A stretch of DNA of 64,000 nt from Xylogone sp. PMI_703 (Eukaryota; Ascomycota; Leotiomycetes): contig JAJTUQ010000003.1 of assembly GCA_021399445.1 (NCBI GenBank), positions 7,130,001 through 7,194,000 on the forward strand, given 5' to 3'. Of the stretch, positions 1 to 9,616 are shown piece by piece. The number at the start of each line of letters is the position of its first letter. Position 1 is the first letter of the stretch. Both the position numbers and the translations under genes were made by a program. The notes beneath the pieces are model-generated. The model made no database searches. It saw nothing but the letters and a program-made list of their open reading frames with translations, and was not told the origin of the DNA.

Positions 1-936
1 GTGCCAAAACCCGGGAGTGAGTGAGCGTAAGCATGCCTTGAATGCGATAACCTCTCCCGTGTCCTCATCTCGTTCAACTGTCTCCAACAGGGGATCCAGA
101 TAGAAATCAAGCGTGCTAAACGATCTCACAATGGATAAATTCAAGGTAATGCCATTTTCTGCTGTTTCTGTTGATAACACCCGATGTACTTCACTATAGA
201 GAGTCTTCCCTAGGAAGGCACCAAGAAACAGAGCAACAACTCTGCACGCATGATATTGATGAGTATGATGTTGTAGATCTTTCTTTCTTGGTCTCCAGCT
301 ATAAGCTGCCAGGGGTATGGCTTGAGCAGCTTGAGAGCCCATACCTAACCCTGTAACGATACACCTACCGCCATCCCGAATCAGGACGTCTTTTCGAAAA
401 GCTCGAGATCTGCTAGCTGGAGGCAAACTAATTTTAGCCTCCTTAAATTCTTGTAAGCTAAAGAGGTACATCCATAGTTCAATATTCTCTGAAGTGAGCT
501 CGTCTTAGATAATGTTAGCACTCATTTTAATCTACGAGAGCGAAAGTAGCAACAACCCACCAATGAACCCACGGCCATAAGCCTTTTTCTCAATAGATAA
601 GTCATCCTCACCCCAGAGACGTAGCCGCATCAACGCATATCTGATGAATAAACCGAACGGCTTCATGAGCTCGGAGTTTGATTTCAACAGGCATAGCATC
701 TTGGATCGAAAAGAGCTACTTGGAGAGTATTTTGTAGCAGCGATAATTGGTTGCATAGTCCATTTTGAAGACCATTTGCAGGACATCACAGCATACTCTA
801 TGTCAAACATCTCCTCTGGCGTTGCCATCTTCAAATCCTTACTGGAGATACCAAAGGCCCGCGATAACTTAGCAAAAGGATGCGGCTGCGGCTGTAGCGC
901 GGCGCTTTGAAAGAGGAATGTCTTTTTGGATGCCAT
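1..936 (-). CDS. HNH_2 endonuclease-like protein, C-terminus cut by window edge
   Basis: I read two exons on the minus strand, 936-561 and 488-1, joined across a 72-nt intron with a CTAAG branch-like site and a TTCAG acceptor. The frame then stays open to base 1, so the C-terminus lies outside the window. The start MASKKTFLF is the first ATG of the open frame. The second exon carries RDGGRCIVTG, the strand typical of fungal HNH_2 domains, followed by QAAQAIPLA where the family normally has AAHI-P, and later NGITLNLSIVRSF where the family has NG, a variable stretch and H-x-x-FD. The catalytic His is Gln (codon 322-324) and the later His is Val (127-129). The first 125 residues have no domain I recognise. 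By family the role would be a nuclease of unknown biology, but this copy looks inactive. The donor choice (GTGGG) is the weakest part of the model. Confidence 0.6.
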
Positions 937-1456
937 TTTGGATATATCTAGTACTTAGAACTGTGGGAGAATAAAAAGTGGGTTAAAGGAAAGGTATTAT
1001 AGAAGAAAAGACTTATCCTTCACATCCAGGCTAGATCGCAATAAAGCTAGTCACAAAGCTAGTCAAAACAGCAATCACCATGACGCATTTTTAATAGGAA
1101 GCCAAAATTTTGTAACACCGGAATGGAGTTCGATAAAATCGGAAAGAAATAGAATGAGGTAATAATGAGCGTGTAGCGAGACTAATTCTAGAACCACAAA
1201 CCTTCAATAACATACATGGTCACTTTCATGATGAGCCAGGATTCCGACCAAGCCTCAAATTAGAGGACACTTATTCTAGCTAACTTATCTAGAATACCTC
1301 TTCTTGAACTGTACCGATTCCCTGTCTTAAAACGAAGTACCACGGGTTTAAGTCATTTCAACCGTGAATATAAAGTAGAGCATATTCGACAGAAGTAGAT
1401 GATTTTGCCGTCATCTCATACCTGAAGTAGGCGACCCTGGTGTAGTTTCAGAGTCC
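937..1456. other. Intergenic, no gene seen
   Basis: AT-rich sequence upstream of the HNH-like gene with stop codons in all frames. It presumably contains that gene's promoter. I see no RNA gene or repeat here. Confidence 0.5.
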
Positions 1457-1632
1457 AGGTAGAGAGATTGCTAGGTAGAGAGATTGCTAGGTAGAGAGAT
1501 TGCTAGGTAGAGAGATTGCTAGGTAGAGAGATTGCTAGGTAGAGAGATTGCTAGGTAGAGAGATTGCTAGGTAGAGAGATTGCTAGGTAGAGAGATTGCT
1601 AGGTAGAGAGATTGCTAGGTAGAGAGATTGCT
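1457..1632. repeat. Minisatellite: 11 perfect copies of a 16-bp unit
   Basis: The unit AGGTAGAGAGATTGCT is repeated head to tail from 1457 to 1632. That is exactly 176 bases, or eleven copies, and I see no substitution between copies. The array lies between the HNH-like gene and the LicD gene, outside any reading frame I can support. There are no spacers, so it is not a CRISPR array. Perfect identity suggests recent expansion by slippage or unequal exchange. Confidence 0.97.
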
Positions 1633-2535
1633 ATTATCTGCATATTTTACCAATTAAAGTTAAGTTCTGCGCTCTATCTCCATATTACAACACCAGGGTC
1701 TACCAACCTCGCGCAATGAAAATGAGAGGTTATCACGTACAAGACTGACACTGAATTGACCGACATCATTAAAACATCACCTCAACCTTCCTTATGTTAG
1801 TTGGGAGAAAGTTCAACCAAGGAATATTGTCCCAAGTGAAACTCGCAGAAATTGCAGAACACCTCGAGGATGGCAGGCAAGGTACGGAAGAGGTTTAGAT
1901 CATTAATAATTCGGTTATTGATTGTCGGTGCTAACGTACCCAACACGTCTAATTATCTAGAATGAAGTCATACGATTCATAGATGCTAAGCAAGCTCAAA
2001 GTCAGCCGGTGATGACAATGTAATATGCAAGGCAAATCGAAGACATATATGATTGCACGATTAATATCTTGCCTTGTAGAATTCCATGCAAGATTGTATG
2101 ACAAGTTATCGACCCAGAAATGCCATAATTTTCCAGCATCTCTATAACTCTACACGAGCCTAGACACCATACTCCTAGCCTAATGAAGGGCTTGGCAAGC
2201 CCTATTGGATCTGACTATTTCTTTAGCCGCATCTATTTCCAGTGGCATTGCGACTTGAATTTTTGAATCAGGATATGTTAATCCTTCTAGAACCGATATA
2301 CCGGTTTAATAACGATAGCTCCCATCATCTGAGCCTCGTGACTCCTTCCAAGTATATTAACTTACAGTTATGTCACGGAACTGCCATTCGAAGGATCGGA
2401 TGGATCAGATGTTTCGTTTTCAGGATCGATTGGGATCCATTCACGCTTTTCGATGTCAAAAACGTGCCTAGAAAATAGTAAGTAATTGATTTTACAAGGG
2501 GCTTATACGGTGAAGAAAGAAACCCAGTCGACAAG
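1633..2535. other. Intergenic, no gene seen
   Basis: This stretch holds one 78-codon open frame (2242-2478, plus strand) with no recognisable motif and no flanking exon. I regard it as chance. Nothing else stands out. Confidence 0.5.
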
Positions 2536-3498
2536 TTATGCATACTTATGGAAGTGTCTGTTTTTCAACGCTCTCTCCGAATACTCCGACACCAAGAGGT
2601 CCCTGTAACCCCAAGGAATCTTGGCCGGTGCACCTTCAAACACGGTATCTCTCAGAGGGAAGATGTAGGTGTCCTAGACTACGCATTAGCTGTGGCACCG
2701 GCGAAGGTTTCCCACTTTACGATCGCTATCTCGTAGCTTCTCTTCGTCCAAATCAATCAATCATACCCTATATTCATGCCCATCCTTGCAAACCAACATT
2801 CCCTTCCCTGCCGGATGGTCGTGATCATATCTCGCAGTAGTGATATCGATAAACAGTCCTGTTCTCGTATCTATCCACCTCGCATCAATAAGATTCAAAA
2901 TGTCTGATTGTTCGCTGCTAATGTAATGCGGGTTGACTTCAAGAAGGTAGGTACGGCCCTCTGGCATACGTGCAGTTCTATAGTGGTAGGTCGTCATATT
3001 ATAGTACGATGCAAGGTAATGCATCGAGCCTTCCGTCATCTGGACATCAGAGTCGGAGTCCCACGGAAGAATCTAAAGCGAAAAGGATCGGTTAGTAAAA
3101 CTCGAAAATCAATTCATCTATATCCTGATTTCGCATATGCTGACCTTACGATTCCACCACCATCCAAGCAGAGTTCCATGCATCAACCACGTTTCTACTC
3201 CAATATCTTTGCAGGTAGCCAAGTAAGTCTGCATCAAGTTACTCAGGGCCAATTTTTGTTCTTCTTCTGGCAACATTTTATCTCCAAATCGTCCATCATA
3301 GTGCCCCGAGAACGTGCTCTCGTGAAAATATTTCGTTAACGAATAGGTTGATTCATCCCTCCATCCGCTATTGTCTTCCTTCATATATGTGCGCACGCTG
3401 TAGAAATCCGCATGGCGTTTTTCGAGGGGGGCCGAGCACACGTGTCTACTGGCGAAAAGCAGAAGCAGTGGAAGGAAAGTAGCATGATCAGTGCGCAT
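2536..3498 (-). CDS. LicD-family protein (putative phosphotransferase), three exons
   Basis: The exons are 3498-3145, 3072-2767 and 2673-2536. The two introns (72 and 93 nt) are phase 0, with CTAACC and CTAATG branch sites. They join to a 265-residue protein. The N-terminus is a signal peptide or signal anchor (hydrophobic run LPLLLLFA, then a KR site). Family features in order are MHGTLLGWWWNRK (about 105-118), the acidic metal-binding-type motif PWDSDSDVQ (121-129), IDARWIDTRTGLFIDIT, and a C-terminal part beginning IFPLRDTVFEG and continuing into a conserved-looking tyrosine-rich region. Fungal LicD/Mnn4-type proteins are linked to phosphorylated sugar or phosphocholine-type decoration of glycans in the secretory pathway; the substrate here is unknown. 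The frame re-forms the family pattern across both introns, which strongly supports the splice sites. The family and structure are well supported; the reaction is inferred. Confidence 0.88.
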
Positions 3499-4521
3499 TG
3501 CTGTGAATCTGATGTTCTACGATCCAGAGCTTCTGGGAGTTAAAGGGGTCGTGTGAGCTCATCACTGTAGATAGGAAAGCTTGTTTGGTGACATGCAGGT
3601 CCTCCCGGCTTGGCGTACGCGCACGTATGACGTCTACAGGGTCGATGCGTGTCTGGCTGCAGTGCTCGTACTGTACGATACAATATCTAAATGGCACAAA
3701 GAATTCACTTTCGGAATGATTGTCGAACATAAACTTACGATACGTCCAAGCTAACTAACAATATAATCGCGAGGTGAAGTTTTCAAATCGATGCCAGCTG
3801 ATAACAGATGTTTATCTGACCAAGGGCATTCAGACACCTACAGATTCAGAGAACTCAGGTGTGTGGTGGCACTCGGGCCGAGTGAACGGCGCTGTTACTT
3901 CCCCATTGAGCCTGTAACCCAGCAATGGATAATATCATCACTGCAGGATAATGATGGTGGGACGTGGTGAGAATATATACATCGTCCGCATCATCAGGCG
4001 ATAATCTTTATAAGTTTGTTTCACCAAAATAAGTGTTGCTATATGATAGATAAGATCTTATGCAGCGAACGCTCCCGGGCTAGTCTATATAATATTTTCT
4101 GGGTAGATTTGACTCATTCGTGAAGAAACCAGCCAATATAGAGACTGATCACTTAAATATTTCGCGCTTAGCTTTTCAGTTATATTCTATAGGTACTGAA
4201 CCAACATTAAATACAGTCCTTGGGACGGACTTGCAACTTGGTTAACTGAGATGTTATTTTTATCATGGACTCGGATATCAATGAGCGAAAGGGAGAAGAG
4301 TTACAAGTGCTTAATTCGATAGGGTTACAGAAACGATATAGCCGTCTATTCGATTGAATTTAGCAAGCTATCAAGATTCCGGGAAATAGTATATCTCGAA
4401 ATCTAATTTGCTTATGGATTATTTATCTCATCAATAGTGAATTGGCAGTCACGACAGTTTCGGGCTAGTTCACCAACCAAGGCAAATTATTCTTAAGATT
4501 ATATAAGAAGGCTGGCGCACA
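3499..4521. other. Intergenic between LicD gene and tRNA-Thr
   Basis: About 1 kb with no gene I can support. An 80-codon minus frame (3488-3730) overlaps the start of the LicD gene and has no family features. The stretch next to 3498 is presumably the LicD promoter. Confidence 0.5.
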
Positions 4522-4593
4522 GCCTCTATGGCGCAGTGGTACCGCGTCGCACTTGTAATGCGAAGATCCCTAGTTCAATTCTGGGTGGAGGCA
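4522..4593 (+). tRNA. tRNA-Thr (anticodon UGU)
   Basis: A 72-nt cloverleaf without an intron. The acceptor stem GCCTCTA pairs with TGGAGGC with one G-T pair, and A is the discriminator. The anticodon stem TCGCA/TGCGA closes the loop CTTGTAA, giving anticodon TGT. The T arm is CCTAG-TTCAATT-CTGGG. A run of ten T follows at once, as expected for RNA polymerase III. Confidence 0.95.
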
Positions 4594-4603
4594 TTTTTTT
4601 TTT
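4594..4603 (+). terminator. Pol III terminator of tRNA-Thr
   Basis: Ten consecutive T directly after the discriminator base of the tRNA. Confidence 0.9.
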
Positions 4604-4994
4604 GTGTGACTATTTTTGCTGCAGATTTTCAGAGACGATAGTCTTTCTTTTTACAGGTTAAGCGAGCAAAAATATGACAAAATCTTTTTAGTATACAAGA
4701 CATTTGAGCATCAAAATTATGGACATCATCTTGCTCTTGTCTGTATCCGGTCACATGGTCGACCGTTCTGTAACTAATCCTAGTCCTAACCGGGAGTAGT
4801 AGTACGACTCAAGCACCTAACCTCTGAACCTCCGATATATATTCCTGTACGTAGCCATGAATATACTTAACCTTGATACGTCTTAATTAACGTAATTAGC
4901 ACTGTAATCGTAGTATTACGGGTGAGACGCGCCACGGGAGGGTATACTCTCCGACAGTTCTGAACTTTCTTTACCTCACCTGGCAAAGAAAGGC
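4604..4994. other. Intergenic between two convergent tRNA genes
   Basis: No open frame or RNA gene supported. It lies between the 3' ends of the two tRNA genes. Confidence 0.5.
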
Positions 4995-5006
4995 AAAAAA
5001 AGAAAA
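4995..5006 (-). terminator. Pol III terminator of initiator tRNA
   Basis: Read on the minus strand, a TTTT run, one C and then seven T follow four bases after the tRNA end. This fits pol III termination with a back-up run. Confidence 0.85.
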
Positions 5007-5010
5007 TGTT

Positions 5011-5082
5011 TAGCAATGCACCGTTTCGATCGGTGGACCTCCGGGTTATGAGCCCGGCGCGCTTCCACTGCGCCACATTGCT
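5011..5082 (-). tRNA. Initiator tRNA-Met (CAU)
   Basis: A 72-nt cloverleaf on the minus strand. The acceptor AGCAATG pairs with CATTGCT and therefore begins with the A1:U72 pair of eukaryotic initiators. The anticodon stem CCGGG/CCCGG has three consecutive G:C pairs next to the loop CTCATAA (anticodon CAT). The T loop reads ATCGAAA instead of TTCRANY, which is the A54/A60 initiator signature. These three features together separate it from elongator tRNA-Met. Confidence 0.95.
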
Positions 5083-5956
5083 CAAGGTATTTGAAGGATC
5101 TTGTCTTATCGAACATTATAAGGCGCAAAGAATTACTGGTGGCGAGCAGTAGTGGCAGTGGAAAGGGGTGGAGCTGAATAATGTCAGTCCGGATAGAGGA
5201 AACATGACTCACAACGGCAATACGGTACAGAGTACTTCGGCTAGCAGTTCCTACTACAATTGTTATCAGCGCCTGGACTAAGTTACGTCTTGAGGTCTCA
5301 TGCCTTATATCAAATGATTAATTATGCTCAGGATAACTATGTTACAATATCGCTTTGATCATACGGAAGTATCTTGACTATTCCGATTGCTTTGGGACGT
5401 TGTCCAAAGCTCCTAACTACTGGTAGTACTGGTGGTTCTGGAACACAGAAATAGATTCTGGCTCTCTACTGTAGTTGAATTAAGTGCCTAAGTGCCTCAG
5501 TCTTCTCCGTATCTTATCACGTCTGATAGGTCGAGCCGAGCCAACTTGATGACGGACAAATATTTTGCGGAAAGGCTGAAGCGTTTGGAGGCGAGCTGTG
5601 GAGATGGTCGGTTGGAACAGCCTCGCGTAGAACTCCTGAGCCCCTTGGACCTCCTTTTCGCCAAGACCTACCTTCGCGAGGTACCAAAGTACACAACTTC
5701 ATACATTCCTTGTATCTGATCCTCCTCAACTCGCGGTCCGGGCGTTGCAAATATACGGGTTCTCAAAACCTCGCCCATCAAACGACCTTGACAATGCTAC
5801 CCAAGGATTTTCGGAATCAGACGAACATTGTCATTCGTGGAATATCGGCGTCGGGAGCCGCCCCCATCATTGATGTCTGGTCTGCTCGTGTTTCGAATGT
5901 CATATCTAGAAGCACGCATATCGGACGAAAAAGGTAAGCTTATATACATTTCTCTG
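5083..5956. other. Intergenic upstream of the secreted-protein gene
   Basis: Short overlapping frames on both strands (for example 5492-5719 and 5517-5750) show no motif and look like chance. The right-hand end is the promoter region of the gene starting at 6179. Confidence 0.5.
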
Positions 5957-5965
5957 TATATAAAG
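5957..5965 (+). promoter_or_regulatory. TATA box and pyrimidine-rich leader for the gene at 6179
   Basis: TATATAAAG lies about 215 bases before the ATG at 6179. From about 5973 to 6160 the coding strand is strongly C/T-rich, a pattern common around transcription starts of highly expressed fungal genes. The position of the transcription start itself is inferred. Confidence 0.6.
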
Positions 5966-6178
5966 AGAAAGACCTCACTCTCTCAAAGTCGCTTTTCTCT
6001 TCATTCCTCTCTTCTTTCTTTGTTTGCACTTTCTGTTCGATCCAACAGCTGGGCTGTTCCCTTTTTAATTCACCACTTCTCTTTCCTGTGTTTATATCTT
6101 CCATTCTCAATCTACCCTTTTCATATCCAATCTGCTTAAACACCGGTCTATCTGCTCTGTCGGTTCAAGTCATCGAAA

Positions 6179-6836
6179 ATGCGTTTCACATCTGTTGCCG
6201 TTATCTTTTCTCTAGCCGTTGCTGCTGTAGCCGCTCCGGTCCAGCGCTCTACCTGTTCGAGTGATGAGCCAGCATCTTCATCCTCAGCTGCAGCGGTGGC
6301 GGCGACAAAGGCAGCAAGCTCGTCATCAAAAGCGTCATCTTCGGGTGGTGTGTTGACTGAGAAAACCTATAATGAGTTCTCAGTATCGGGTGGTGTAGCA
6401 GGAAACGCTCTGGCGGAAGTGAATGCTGAGTTTCCGGTAAGTTCATAATGTATCTATAATGCAAGTAGTATACTTACGCGTTCAGATTGATTTGAACGAT
6501 CTCGCAAATGTTGCGGCTTCGGATTTGGCGATCATCGTGAAGGCAGCACAGGTCTCCGAAGATGCCGAAACCGAAGCTGGTGGTTTCAATGACGCAATTG
6601 ATGCAGCCGGTGGCACCAAGACTGATGCTGGAAAGGCTCTCCAGAATGGAAAGATCAAGAATAAGGTTCTTAAGTTGCAGACAGATATCTTAAGGTTGAA
6701 GATTGAGCAAGCACAGGGAAAGGATGGTTTGGATTCGCAGATTGCATCTCAGCAGACAAAGTTAGATCATAACGTGTCGCTGGACGAAGCAGCTGGTGAG
6801 ACTAGCACTGCAGTTGATTTTGCGGGCAGTGATTAA
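6179..6836 (+). CDS. Small secreted protein, Ser/Ala-rich N-terminus
   Basis: The exons are 6179-6436 and 6486-6836, joined across a 49-nt intron (GTAAGT...TTCAG), giving 202 residues. Residues 1-19 form a clear signal peptide ending AVAAP. Residues about 27-56 are a low-complexity Ser/Ala stretch. The rest is mostly helical-looking and Ala/Asp/Lys-rich, including NGKIKNKVLKLQTDILRLKIEQAQGK in the C-terminal half (given here only as a helix-prone segment around 150-175). Only one Cys is seen in the mature part, so this is not a cysteine-rich effector type. It resembles a family of small secreted fungal proteins that I remember without a defined function. It has a TATA box and CT-rich leader, suggesting strong expression. 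Function unknown; cell-wall or extracellular location inferred from the signal peptide. Confidence 0.85.
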
Positions 6837-7457
6837 GGCAAGGAGATTATCTCCTTCAGTGAAATAGAAACCTTGGTTACTTCCTCATCTCTGAAATTCG
6901 CCAAATTGTGACCCAATCAGGATAGTACGAAACTTTTATCTTCTCATAATAGTAATTGTAGGATTTTATAAGTGGGTATTACTGTGGACCTCTAGCTCGT
7001 TAGGAAATCCCACCTATGTACATTTATGGCCTAATTTTCCTGTAGCTTACAAGGGAGTTCTACCATCACAACAGCGTGAACACACTGCCGATAATGGCTA
7101 TTATCAGATAGTGCGTGGGCTCGTCAAATCTAAATTTTCGGATCACTGTAATGCTCACTCATTCAAAGGCTTCAGTGGATCAGTAGATTTTATGAATTAA
7201 CAACTGATCATTGTGATGTATGACTTGCCCCATAACCGGTTATATCAATCGGCCGTTATCCCCACCCACGTGTGACCAGAAGCTTCTAAAACACCGATAC
7301 CTGCATCTCTGCCCTGACAAGTAGTGGAGCGAGTAAATACGAAAAGAGAAAACGATTCAAAGTCTTCGTGAACGCTTGTCACTGAAGTTGGAGACCGCTA
7401 AAGATTCATGCAAAGAATGGCGTGGTTTGATGAATAGGGGGCCTCATCAACCAATCC
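6837..7457. other. Convergent intergenic region, no gene seen
   Basis: It separates the 3' ends of the secreted-protein gene (plus) and the hypothetical gene (minus). AT-rich, with no supported feature. Confidence 0.5.
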
Positions 7458-7988
7458 TTAGTCTCTTCTCTTCAATATCTTTCGGCGAAACACCTTCTTG
7501 ATCTTATCGAGAATGCTTGGTTGAGAGTCGTAATTGTATTCTCCCGGGTTGGTTTCAGCCAGACTTGACATCAGCATAGCAAGATCAGTAACTGATGGTT
7601 GAGGAGGAGCAGGAGCAACTCTGGGGCTATCAGAAGCAGGATGAAGCTGGCAAACTTCGGTGGTAAACGGACCATAACCTCCAGTGGTTCCCATTATGGG
7701 ATTTGTCAACATATCGAAAGGAAGGAGGACAAAATGACCACCCTGAGCGTTTGTCTGGGTTCCGTAGAGGTTGGTTCTGTCGTAGAGAATAGCGTATCTA
7801 CCAGTTTGAATCTCGCGGTCAGAATCAATCTGTTCTGTTGATAGTGGCATCCAGACGAGCTTGGCTGGATGAGGTTCGCTATAAGTTGCTCGTCCCGGTC
7901 CGTTGACACCTGGCGGAGCAGCAAATTCTTCCCTAGCATCTTCTGCTTCATTTGCTAAGATATTTGGGGACCAATCGTAGTCATTCAT
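7458..7988 (-). CDS. Hypothetical protein, 176 aa
   Basis: A single open frame on the minus strand. The protein begins MNDYDWSPNILANEAEDARE, is acidic at the N-terminus, has a proline/alanine-rich stretch near 125-135, and ends in a strongly basic tail (KVFRRKILKRRD) that could be a nuclear or nucleic-acid-binding signal. I see no transmembrane segment, signal peptide or known domain. The amino-acid composition looks like a real protein, and the frames on the other strand over the same bases are shorter. I do not recognise it. No neighbour gives a clue to its role. Confidence 0.6.
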   Translation of the reverse strand: MNDYDWSPNILANEAEDAREEFAAPPGVNGPGRATYSEPHPAKLVWMPLSTEQIDSDREIQTGRYAILYDRTNLYGTQTNAQGGHFVLLPFDMLTNPIMGTTGGYGPFTTEVCQLHPASDSPRVAPAPPQPSVTDLAMLMSSLAETNPGEYNYDSQPSILDKIKKVFRRKILKRRD

Positions 7989-8875
7989 TGTGAAGGTTAC
8001 TGAGCGATTCTAGATTGGACCCATCAAAGTAAGTTAACGTCAAAAGTAGATATCATAACTGCACCTACTGGTATGTTCTATATCTTTGATGTCGTCGTTG
8101 TTCTTGACGCTAGTATACACAATGAAATCATGTATATACTAGAATAAGACGAGCAGAAGTTGAGACACTAAGAAGAATACGTGTCTGCGAGCAAAAGCGT
8201 TGCTGCAACGTCTCAGAAGTGTGAGAGGGTGTGCAGAGGATTTATTGAAGTGAAGATGAGTATGTACAGGTGACAGGATGTGAAAGGAAGGCATATATAA
8301 AATGCAGTGGTATTCATCCTTACTCAATTAGTGCCGAGACAATATCTTAGTATTGTTACAGGGATCTTTCATTGTGAGCAATACTAAGCAACAGCATAAT
8401 GAATAAATAGCCTCAACAATAGGATACAGGACATGGATCACTAGATCAAAAAAATGCAACTATCAATGTCTGGCCCGTATCTGTGCTCCAACGAGATGCT
8501 CTAACGTTGCAGCTCTTCAGTAGGCTAGGTTGGATTCTTCTTCGGCTGTAGGTTATCGAAACAACCATCGGGACTCCTCCAACGAGAGAACGGTCACCCG
8601 GGAGTGCGTAGGAGAAGTTTCTTGGATGCCGGTGCGCAAGTCTCACACTAGATATCACACATATGAAAGGAGATAAGATTTGGGGAAATAGGTGTCGAAT
8701 TTCACGCTTTTAGTGAGTAACTATCTCAGCAATTGCCAAAATCAGACCATTGCCCTCGACCAGATATCCGAATTCCCTTATGCATTCCCGAATAGCAAAA
8801 TCTGGACCATATCAGCGAAGAGTCTTTTGAGGCCAGGACGTGCGTGACTCACAAGAACACCCCGAGTAAAGAAAT
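7989..8875. other. Intergenic, no gene seen
   Basis: Between the start of the hypothetical gene and the 3' end of RPS21. Two short minus-strand frames (8139-8327, 8446-8658) show no motif. It presumably holds the promoter of the hypothetical gene. Confidence 0.5.
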
Positions 8876-9215
8876 TTATCGTTGGCTCTGTGCACTCCAT
8901 ACGTTCTTCAACAGACCATCACGTTGGCATAATCGGTTCAATGAGTCGTCACTCTCTCCCATAGCCCGTACGAATCCGCAGAGAGCATAGATTTGGCTCT
9001 CACCAGTGAATCGCCCGTTCTCGTCAACCTTTCCGACAGAGATTTGGACAGATGCGTGGTCCTTGGCCTTGATAATGCGGTTAGTTGCGCTGCATTTGCG
9101 AGGCACGTAGCTGTGAAGAAAATATGTTAGTTCTTGGAATAGCTTCACGCGCGCACTTCATGAGATTTTCAGTGACAACATACAGATCGACGAGTTCTCC
9201 CTTATCGTTTTCCAT
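8876..9215 (-). CDS. RPS21: 40S ribosomal protein eS21
   Basis: The exons are 9215-9184 and 9110-8876 with a 73-nt intron (GTATGT...TTCTTCACAG) splitting the Leu of VDLYVPRKC. The spliced protein is 88 residues, the usual length for eS21. It begins [20 protein letters not shown] and contains the family hallmarks [32 protein letters not shown] and [11 protein letters not shown]. It is a structural protein of the small ribosomal subunit. A very short first exon is common in fungal ribosomal protein genes. The gene is divergent from SLX4 with about 400 bases between the starts. Confidence 0.97.
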
Positions 9216-9616
9216 TTTGATGACTTGGAATTGACGGGTTTAAGGTGTGTGGTTGGAAGTTGAAGTCGGGCGGAGATTCTCTACAAGGAGGTACCAAGGG
9301 CTGTCGTTAATTCTGACGATTTTCGGTGGTGTGCCCTACCATAATTTAGCGAGCGTTGGAAGTCCAGCACGTGATGTGGCGTTAGTTTCGCGCCGGTCTG
9401 AAAGATGGTGCCTGGACTAGATTTCTGGGGAAGCAAGCCTTTGTTGACCCTTGACCTCATTCGGAGATCTCAATAACTAACGACAACTCCTTACCATACA
9501 ATTGTGAGAGAGATAACGAGAGAACTTAGGCTCCTTTTCTATACTAGTTTGGATAATTGACACTGTCGCGCTACATTTTTCAATCACGATGCGCTTTGCG
9601 CATAGCCTCGCCCAGC
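9216..9616. promoter_or_regulatory. Divergent promoter of RPS21 and SLX4
   Basis: About 400 bases between the two start codons must carry both promoters. I see no unambiguous TATA box. The SLX4 frame is open further upstream, to an ATG at 9557. Confidence 0.5.

Noticed and set aside
171..356. Plus-strand frame of 61 codons at the left edge
   Set aside because: It is a shadow of the HNH-like gene, whose minus-strand frame has family motifs and runs to the window edge.
1457..1632. CRISPR-like array
   Set aside because: The repeat units abut with no spacers and the genome is eukaryotic; it is a minisatellite.
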